NCBI GenBank assembly: GCA_013001935.1
Contig: JABDKZ010000020.1
Span: 1 to 9,393 of the forward strand
Origin: Maribacter sp.
Lineage (GTDB): Bacteria > Bacteroidota > Bacteroidia > Flavobacteriales > Flavobacteriaceae
Direction of reading: 5' to 3'
Length of the DNA: 9,393 bases
Shown here one piece after another: positions 4,537 to 9,393 of this stretch; position 1 is the first letter of the stretch, and every line of letters begins with the position of its first letter. Made by a program: the position numbers and the translations under genes. The notes under the pieces were generated by a model. The model saw only the letters and a program-made list of their open reading frames with translations. It ran no database searches and was not told the origin of the DNA.

Positions 4537-6975
4537 ATGAAGTCAGGTTTAAAAGCATTTTACACTCATTTTTTTGTTCTTGTTTTTTTTGTAGTCGTAG
4601 CTCTTGCCTATTTTAATCCTGTACTGCAAGGCAAGGTCATTGCCCAGTCTGATATTCGCCAATACACCGGTATGGCGAAAGAGCAGAATAATTTCCGTAA
4701 GAAAACCGGGGAGGAGCCCTACTGGACGAATAGCGCCTTTGGTGGCATGCCAACATACCAACTAGGTGCCTATTATCCTCATGATTATGTGAAGAAACTC
4801 GACCGATTGATTCGCTTCTTACCCCGTCCTGCCGACTATCTTTTTATATACTTTTTAGGATTCTATATACTCCTTTGTTGTTTAAAAGTGGATTTTAGAC
4901 TTGCTGTTTTGGGAGCACTGGCTTTTGGTTTTTCTACGTATTTGATTATAATTTTGGGAGTTGGCCATAATGCAAAAGCCCATGCATTGGCCTATATGCC
5001 TATGCTCTTGGCAGGAATTGTCTTAACTTTCAGAGGGAAGTATAGTATGGGTTTTGTTCTGACTGCTATTGCCATGGCCCTGGAAGTTGGGGCTAACCAC
5101 TATCAAATGACCTATTATTTTATGCTTTTGGTATTGATTTTAGGGGTGGTATATTTAGTATATGCCATTCGTACCAAAAAGTTAAAAAACTTTTTCGCTT
5201 CTGTTGGTTTGTTAGTTATTGCCGTAGTATTGGGGATTGCAGCCAATGCGACAAGCTTAATGGCTACTAAGGAGTATGCTGATTGGAGTACACGTGGGAA
5301 GTCTGAGTTGACCATAAACCCAGATGGTTCTAAAAAGACCAACACTCAGGGTCTTAGCAAGGATTACATAACGCAATACAGTTACGGTATTGTAGAATCT
5401 TTGAACCTATTCGTTCCTCGTCTGTTTGGTGGTTCTAATTCGGAGGATTTGGGTGAGAATTCTAAGACCTATGATTTTCTTATCGATCAAGGCATTTCGC
5501 GAAGTCAAGCTTTGGACTTTTCAAAGAGTTTGCCCTTATATTGGGGCAATCAACCGGGAACTGCAGGCCCTGCCTATATTGGGGCAATAATCTTCTTCCT
5601 TTTTATTCTAGGTCTGATATTGGTCAAGAAAAAAACCAAGTGGTGGCTTTTAGGTGGTGTACTAATGTCGCTTGTTTTGTCCTGGGGTAAAAATTTTGGC
5701 CTGCTCACGGATTTTATGATAGATTATTTTCCGCTTTATAATAAGTTTAGGGCAGTTTCCTCTATTCAAGTGATTTTGGAACTATGTGCTCCGGTCTTGG
5801 CCATTTTGGCTTTGAAAGAAATATTCGATTCCGAAGTAGATAAAAGCAAGAAGATACAAGCTTTAAAGATTTCATTATTCACAATCCTTGGGATTGTTTT
5901 AGCCTTGCTTTTGTTGAGAGGCTCTTTTAGTTTTGAAAGTTTTTCCGATGAAACACTGAAACGCTATTATGGCGATGAGATCCTTTCTTTGATACAGTTA
6001 GACAGAAAGGCCGTTTATACAAGTGATCTTTTTAGATCTTTGATTTTCATTGTATTGGCTGCAGGCGTATTATGGCTGTATTTAAAGCAAAGATTGAAAG
6101 AAAATATCCTCTTGATCTTACTTGGCGTATTTATAGTTGTTGATTTGGTAGGGGTAGATAAGCGCTATGTGAACAAAGAGGACTTTGTATCTAAACGTAG
6201 CATGTCAGATCCTTTTCCGGAAAAATCTGTCGATAAGCAGATTTTACAAGATGAGAGCATTTATAGGGTGTATAACCCGCAAGAAGGATTAAATGGTGCA
6301 AGTACCTCGTTCTTTCATAAATCTATTGGGGGCTATCATGCCGCTAAACCTGCTGGATTACAGGATTTGTTCGATTTTTATATTTATAAAGGTAAAATCG
6401 AGATTCTTAACATGCTCAATGTAAAGTACGTCATTCAACAAGATGAGGAGGGGAATAGTGCTCCGGCCATGAATCCCGATGCCAATGGTAATGCCTGGTT
6501 TGTCAACAAATTGATTGAAGTGAAGTCGGCAGATGAAGAAATCAAGGCCCTGGACAACTTGGATGTTAAAAACGAAGCGGTCGTCAATACAGCACGTTTT
6601 GAAAACGTAAATAGATTTAATTTTCATACAGATTCTTTGGCCAATGTGTCCTTAGTTGATTACGAGCCAAACCATTTAACGTATAGAGCAACCAATCCAA
6701 ACGCAGGGGTTTTGGTCTTTTCTGAAATGTATTATGAAAATGGATGGAATGCTTATATCGATGGTCAGGCTAAAGACCATTTTAGGGTAAATTATGTGTT
6801 GCGGGCCTTACATATTCCCGATGGAGATCATACCATTGAGTTTAAATTTGAGCCCCCAGTAATTAAGCATGGCAGCCAAATCACCTTGGCCAGTTCTATC
6901 ATACTTGGATTGATTGTTTTATTGGGGATTGGATATTCATTTTGGCGCCCTTCCAAAAATGAGGAGAACGAATGA
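4537..6975 (+). CDS. YfhO-family polytopic membrane protein (GT-C-like, putative glycosyl transfer)
   Basis: This 812-residue protein has the YfhO architecture. TM1 (about 10-28) is followed by a long extracytoplasmic loop with SDIRQ (Asp39, where GT-C enzymes place a catalytic acid) and FGGMPTYQLG (68-77). About ten further hydrophobic segments lie between 99 and 540. A soluble C-terminal domain (about 541-778) carries GGYHAAK (598-604), GNAWFV (651-656) and NGWNAYIDG (735-743), and a last TM (784-802) ends in a short charged tail. Length is usual for Bacteroidota members. In Bacillus and Listeria, YfhO-type proteins take part in lipoteichoic-acid glycosylation; the Bacteroidota substrate is not known to me. 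The neighbouring glycosyltransferase and flippase fit a role in modifying a surface glycan or lipid on the periplasmic side (inference). The stop overlaps the next start (ATGA, 6972-6975), indicating translational coupling. Confidence 0.92.
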   Translation: MKSGLKAFYTHFFVLVFFVVVALAYFNPVLQGKVIAQSDIRQYTGMAKEQNNFRKKTGEEPYWTNSAFGGMPTYQLGAYYPHDYVKKLDRLIRFLPRPADYLFIYFLGFYILLCCLKVDFRLAVLGALAFGFSTYLIIILGVGHNAKAHALAYMPMLLAGIVLTFRGKYSMGFVLTAIAMALEVGANHYQMTYYFMLLVLILGVVYLVYAIRTKKLKNFFASVGLLVIAVVLGIAANATSLMATKEYADWSTRGKSELTINPDGSKKTNTQGLSKDYITQYSYGIVESLNLFVPRLFGGSNSEDLGENSKTYDFLIDQGISRSQALDFSKSLPLYWGNQPGTAGPAYIGAIIFFLFILGLILVKKKTKWWLLGGVLMSLVLSWGKNFGLLTDFMIDYFPLYNKFRAVSSIQVILELCAPVLAILALKEIFDSEVDKSKKIQALKISLFTILGIVLALLLLRGSFSFESFSDETLKRYYGDEILSLIQLDRKAVYTSDLFRSLIFIVLAAGVLWLYLKQRLKENILLILLGVFIVVDLVGVDKRYVNKEDFVSKRSMSDPFPEKSVDKQILQDESIYRVYNPQEGLNGASTSFFHKSIGGYHAAKPAGLQDLFDFYIYKGKIEILNMLNVKYVIQQDEEGNSAPAMNPDANGNAWFVNKLIEVKSADEEIKALDNLDVKNEAVVNTARFENVNRFNFHTDSLANVSLVDYEPNHLTYRATNPNAGVLVFSEMYYENGWNAYIDGQAKDHFRVNYVLRALHIPDGDHTIEFKFEPPVIKHGSQITLASSIILGLIVLLGIGYSFWRPSKNEENE

Positions 6976-8243
6976 AAAAGGTATTAATCATTACGTACTA
7001 TTGGCCTCCCGCTGGTGGACCAGGAGTGCAACGATGGTTGAAATTTGTGAAATACCTTCCTGATTTTGACATAACCCCGATTGTTTATGTGCCTGAAAAC
7101 CCAAGTTATCCTATCGTTGATGCGTCTTTCGATAGTGATATTCCAAAAGAAGTTACAATTTACAAGTATCCTGTTAAAGAACCTTATAGGTTAGCTAAGC
7201 TAATCTCAGGGAAACATGCAAAACGCATAAGCTCAGGTATAATTAAAGCCAAAAACCAATCTTTCATAGAGAAAACCATGTTATGGGTACGGGGTAACTT
7301 CTTTATTCCTGATGCCCGTATTCATTGGGTGAAACCTTCGGTTAAATTCTTGTCGGGAATTATTGAAAAAGAGAAAATAGATACAATAATTACTACAGGC
7401 CCACCACACAGTGTTCATTTAATAGGTTACCATCTCCAAAAAAAGGGAAAATTTAAATGGATAGCTGATTTTAGGGACCCATGGACCTCTATCGGATATC
7501 ATAAAGCACTTAAACTTTCCAGGAAAGCCAAACAGAAACATAAAGAATTGGAGCGATTGGTCTTAACTACTGCCGACCATTTGGTTGTTACCAGTCCAAC
7601 AACCAAAAAAGAATTCCAGGGGATTAGTAAAATGCCCATTGCTTTAATTACCAATGGATATGATTCCGAATATATAGACGATAGAACAAAAACCGAAGAA
7701 TTCACATTTTCACATATAGGATCCTTACTTTCCGAAAGGAACCCCACCGTTTTGTGGGATGTTTTGGCACAATTACGCAAGGAGCACGAATCTTTTAGGC
7801 AGTATTTTAAGCTACGCCTGGCCGGTGTTGTCAGTGAAGATGTACTTAAGAGTATAAATGAATCCGGTCTTGAAAACTGTACTGAATTATTGGGCTATGT
7901 TTCACATAAAAGGGCATTGCAACTACAGCAAGAATCACAGGTTTTATTATTAGTAGAAATCGATTCTCCGGAAACCAAGGGCATACTTCCAGGGAAGTTA
8001 TATGAGTACATGGCAGCGAAACGTCCCATACTTGCCATTGGACCAAAAAATTGGGATGCCAGTAAAATAATAACAGAAACCAACACAGGGGTAACTTTTG
8101 ACTATACATCCAAAACCGATTTAAAAAATGTAATTTTAAATTGGTTTGCTGCCTACCAAAAAGGAAATCTCAAGACCGATTCTAAAGGTGTTGAAAAGTA
8201 TAGTAGGAGAGCGCTTACCAAGGAATTATCGAAATTGATTTAA
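6972..8243 (+). CDS. GT4-like glycosyltransferase
   Basis: This 423-residue soluble GT-B-fold glycosyltransferase has two Rossmann-like halves. The N-terminal half starts MKKVLIITYYWPPAGGPGVQ (1-20), the usual acceptor-side opening of this GT4-like group, and contains TTGPPHSVHL (141-150) and ADFRDPW (165-171). The C-terminal nucleotide-sugar half shows LITNGYD (225-231), SHIGSL (247-252), LLGYVSH (306-312) and KGILPGKLYEYMAAKRPIL (336-354), with the final Glu345 of the donor-binding signature and the GxPxK-like loop. No signal peptide or TM is present, so it acts at the cytoplasmic face of the inner membrane. It is embedded in the operon: the ATG overlaps the yfhO-family stop by 4 nt, and its own TAA overlaps the next ATG by 1 nt (TAATG). 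Donor and acceptor cannot be predicted. Its neighbours suggest a surface polysaccharide or lipid-linked glycan. Confidence 0.9.
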   Translation: MKKVLIITYYWPPAGGPGVQRWLKFVKYLPDFDITPIVYVPENPSYPIVDASFDSDIPKEVTIYKYPVKEPYRLAKLISGKHAKRISSGIIKAKNQSFIEKTMLWVRGNFFIPDARIHWVKPSVKFLSGIIEKEKIDTIITTGPPHSVHLIGYHLQKKGKFKWIADFRDPWTSIGYHKALKLSRKAKQKHKELERLVLTTADHLVVTSPTTKKEFQGISKMPIALITNGYDSEYIDDRTKTEEFTFSHIGSLLSERNPTVLWDVLAQLRKEHESFRQYFKLRLAGVVSEDVLKSINESGLENCTELLGYVSHKRALQLQQESQVLLLVEIDSPETKGILPGKLYEYMAAKRPILAIGPKNWDASKIITETNTGVTFDYTSKTDLKNVILNWFAAYQKGNLKTDSKGVEKYSRRALTKELSKLI

Positions 8244-9393
8244 TGGGAATAGTCTTAAAACAAACACTTACGAATACCTTCATTACCTATTTTGGTTTTG
8301 TTTTTGCGGCGATAAATACGTTATTCCTATACACCAATTTTTTGACAGATGAGTATTATGGTTTGGTGACCGTAATATTGTCTACTTCGGCAGTATTAAT
8401 GCCACTGCTCGCTTTCGGCGTACCTAATACCTTGATTAAGTTTTATAGTGGTTATAAAAATGATAGGGAATCCGAGGGTTTTGAAACCTTTATGCTTTTA
8501 TTGCCATTGGTTTTAATAATCCCAATTGCGCTCATTGCTTTTTTATTCAATGATGCGGTGGGAAGCCTTATATCCCAGGAAAATGCGATTGTCAAAGACT
8601 ATGTTTGGCACATCTTTCTTATTGGTATGGCCATGGCTTATTTTGAAGTTTTCTACGCTTGGTCCAAAGTGCAAATGAAATCGGTTTTTGGTAATTTCAT
8701 GAAAGAGGTATTTAATAGAGTAGGGGTAATGCTCTTATTGTTTTTAGTTTATTTTGATGTTATTACTGTTGACTTTTTTTTGAAAGCCTTAGTGGCCTTA
8801 TATCTTCTGCGTACTTTGATTATTAAGTTTTACGCCTATCATTTAAAGATGCCCAAATTGCGATTTAGTTTTCCCGCCAATATTAGGGCTATCTTGAGTT
8901 ACAGTATATTGATCATCCTAGGTGGATCTGCAGCGGTAATCATTTTGGAGATTGATAAGGTGATGATCAATCAATATGTTCAAATCGAAAATGTGGCGTA
9001 TTATGGAGTCGCTATATATATAGCAACGACCATCATTGTTCCATCTAGGGCCATGCATCAAATCACCTACCCTTTAACCGCGGAAATACTCAATAACAAG
9101 GATTGGCCAGCATTAAAATCGCTATACCAAAAATCATCCTTGACACTTTTTATTGCTTCAGGAATTTTATTCGTACTTATTATTACCAATCTAAATGAAC
9201 TGTTCTTAGTACTACCTAAGGAATATCGTGGTGGTTTCATTATCGTATTTTTAATTGGCATGGCCAAGGTCTATGATTCACTTTTGGGAAATAATAATGC
9301 CATTCTATTTAATTCGGATTATTATAGAACATTGCTTGTCTTGGGTGTTTTATTGGCAGTCCTGGTTGTACTGCTTAACTTTTGGCTAATCCC
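8243..9393 (+). CDS. Wzx-like oligosaccharide flippase / lipopolysaccharide biosynthesis membrane protein (3' truncated by window)
   Basis: An open frame runs from ATG 8243 (MGIVLKQTLTNTFITYFGF) to the window end without a stop, giving 383 visible residues. It is highly hydrophobic, with about ten TM segments recognisable, for example residues 10-30, 42-65, 85-105, 126-142, 160-177, 220-238, 250-268, 300-318, 330-345 and 360-382. The arrangement is that of MOP-superfamily polysaccharide flippases. Typical markers are the amphipathic start with a polar TM1 (TLTNTFITYFG), TDEYYGLVTVILS (about 36-48), FGVPNTLIKFYSG (about 58-70), IDKVMINQYV (about 239-248) and VAYYGVAIY (about 253-261). Such proteins move lipid-linked oligosaccharides across the inner membrane. 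Full members usually have about 420-500 residues, so a modest part is missing. The start overlaps the glycosyltransferase stop (TAATG), implying coupled translation. Confidence 0.88.
   Translation, partial: MGIVLKQTLTNTFITYFGFVFAAINTLFLYTNFLTDEYYGLVTVILSTSAVLMPLLAFGVPNTLIKFYSGYKNDRESEGFETFMLLLPLVLIIPIALIAFLFNDAVGSLISQENAIVKDYVWHIFLIGMAMAYFEVFYAWSKVQMKSVFGNFMKEVFNRVGVMLLLFLVYFDVITVDFFLKALVALYLLRTLIIKFYAYHLKMPKLRFSFPANIRAILSYSILIILGGSAAVIILEIDKVMINQYVQIENVAYYGVAIYIATTIIVPSRAMHQITYPLTAEILNNKDWPALKSLYQKSSLTLFIASGILFVLIITNLNELFLVLPKEYRGGFIIVFLIGMAKVYDSLLGNNNAILFNSDYYRTLLVLGVLLAVLVVLLNFWLI

Noticed and set aside
7499..8109. Several minus-strand open frames within the glycosyltransferase gene
   Set aside because: They mutually overlap, are antisense to a protein with clear GT4 motifs, and have no coding-like features.
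9067..9267. 66-codon minus-strand open frame
   Set aside because: It is antisense to the flippase frame, which is continuous and has clear membrane-protein character.
1..9393. Defence system, CRISPR, phage or transposon content
   Set aside because: I saw no repeat arrays, transposase or integrase motifs, terminal inverted repeats, or nuclease/toxin-like genes; all genes fit ordinary chromosomal lipid, envelope and glycan functions.

Overview
The window looks like chromosomal DNA from a member of the Flavobacteriaceae (Bacteroidota), probably a marine Maribacter/Zobellia-like genus; the genus is a guess. The grounds are AT-rich composition, two exact copies of the Bacteroidota -7 promoter element TAnnTTTG (both TACTTTTG), and lineage-typical families: DUF4834, the long Bacteroidota form of YfhO, and a PF13557-type outer-membrane barrel. 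I see no mobile element, phage gene, CRISPR array, tRNA or rRNA.

Left part (1-2977), lipid/amino-acid block. The 3' end of a cystathionine beta-synthase-like PLP enzyme (1-387, +) is followed by a strong intrinsic terminator (413-443). A promoter (about 485-492) then drives a complete alpha-oxoamine synthase (514-1773, +). Convergent to it is a GNAT-fold protein (1856-2977, -) that resembles the E. coli YghO / bacterial ceramide synthase (bCerS) family. Known relatives support a linked role. Alpha-oxoamine synthases of this type include serine palmitoyltransferase and the flavobacterial cysteate-fatty acyltransferase that makes capnine. A fold-type II beta-replacement enzyme could supply the amino acid, and a bCerS-like protein could N-acylate the product. 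The window may therefore hold most of a sulfonolipid (N-acyl-capnine) or sphingolipid pathway. This is the most interesting reading, but it is inference.

Middle (3087-4151, -). A secreted outer-membrane beta-barrel of the 'transporter'/MetA-pathway type carries an unusual lysine-rich C-terminal tail.

Right part (4240-9393, +). A tight four-gene operon starts from its own promoter (about 4209-4216): DUF4834 small membrane protein, YfhO-family polytopic membrane protein, GT4-like glycosyltransferase (4-nt ATGA overlap with yfhO), and a Wzx-like oligosaccharide flippase (1-nt TAATG overlap). The flippase runs off the window end. Together they look like a cell-surface glycan module: a cytoplasmic glycosyltransferase, a flippase, and a GT-C-like membrane protein that may act on the periplasmic side.

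No gene-free stretch exceeds 300 bases. The largest gaps are the 109-bp gap at 2978-3086 and the 88-bp divergent promoter region at 4152-4239.
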